Source of the DNA: Stephanodiscus triporus
Taxonomy: Eukaryota; Bacillariophyta; Thalassiosirophyceae; Thalassiosirales; Thalassiosiraceae
Assembly (NCBI GenBank): GCA_036939755.1
Contig: JALLAZ010000069.1
Location: forward strand, 1-27,861
Direction: 5' to 3'
Length of the DNA stretch: 27,861 bases
Positions 27,727 to 27,861 of the stretch are shown here, in pieces. Made by a program: the position numbers and the translations under genes. Under the pieces are notes generated by a model. The model made no database searches. It was not told where the DNA came from and was given only the letters and a program-made list of their open reading frames with translations. The stretch's first letter is position 1. Each line of letters begins with the position of its first letter.

Positions 27727-27861
27727 ATGTCAACGAGAGCTGACCGTGAGCTCCTGGCAGCATGCAACCACCAGAGAGAAGGTGAATCATTTGAGGAGCA
27801 CCTTGATCAACTTCAACTTGGTAATCCCCCACCAAATATCTGCCATGCCATCCAGCGTACA
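27727..27861 (+). CDS. partial ORF running off the right edge
   Basis: An ATG at 27727 opens 45 codons without a stop to the window end: STRADRELLAACNHQREGE, then FEEHLDQLQLGNPPPN and ICHAIQRT. The composition looks coding (charged, helical) and unlike the repeats before it. No family recognised. Too short to judge the start or whether it is a gene or mobile-element fragment. Confidence 0.35.
   Translation, partial: MSTRADRELLAACNHQREGESFEEHLDQLQLGNPPPNICHAIQRT

Overview
The window looks like nuclear DNA of a diatom, probably a centric one. Reasons: a spliced phytotransferrin (ISIP2a/FEA1-type) gene, the SHEGCTN-type Cys/His repeats and MYND-finger families common in diatom genomes, a sulfotransferase-like type II membrane protein of a kind I associate with diatoms, and short GT-AG introns (about 63-142 nt). 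It is a draft assembly: two single N bases (13347, 19743) and several G/C homopolymers look like joins or errors.

Layout. 1-66 is a GA microsatellite. 76-2661 (+) is a long ORF joining a UBR-box zinc finger, a 2-oxoglutarate/Fe(II) oxygenase domain and a YecM-like domain; it converges, 35 bp apart, on an R3HDM4-like R3H protein gene (2697-4774, -) whose frame is broken by one likely intron and one homopolymer. Next comes a divergent pair: a secreted Cys/His-rich protein with two tandem domains and a GPI-like tail (5297-6128, -), and a three-exon phytotransferrin (6399-8045, +), sharing a 270-bp promoter with an E-box and other palindromes. A MORN-repeat protein (8453-9196, -), an unknown multi-pass membrane protein (10137-11012, +) and a dolichyldiphosphatase-like PAP2 enzyme (11583-12437, -) follow.

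The middle (12700-20450) is disordered: a decayed SHEGCTN repeat gene abuts, across an N, a second copy of the 3' half of the membrane-protein gene; then an unknown secreted protein with microexons (14225-15453, -), a MYND-family 5' fragment with a stop (16023-16367), a glycosyltransferase-like type II membrane protein (16689-18029, +), a frameshifted multi-pass membrane protein (18417-19665, -), and, after the second N, a frameshifted MYND pseudogene (about 19838-20442).

The right part is ordinary spliced genes: a seven-transmembrane receptor (20948-22396, -), a catalase-peroxidase katG (22877-25420, +) ending in the peroxisomal signal SKL, and a sulfotransferase-like type II membrane protein (25592-27263, -). 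The right edge holds degenerate repeats and the start of an open reading frame that leaves the window.

Functionally, the clearest unit is iron acquisition: phytotransferrin with its divergent Cys/His-rich neighbour. KatG (peroxide removal, haem enzyme) is the other iron-linked gene, but nothing here shows co-regulation. Composition is a mosaic: CG-rich, GAC/CGA-trinucleotide-laden islands (1-4750, 11580-12450, 18430-19660) among more AT-rich genes. All splice sites were read by eye from GT/AG signals and frame continuity.
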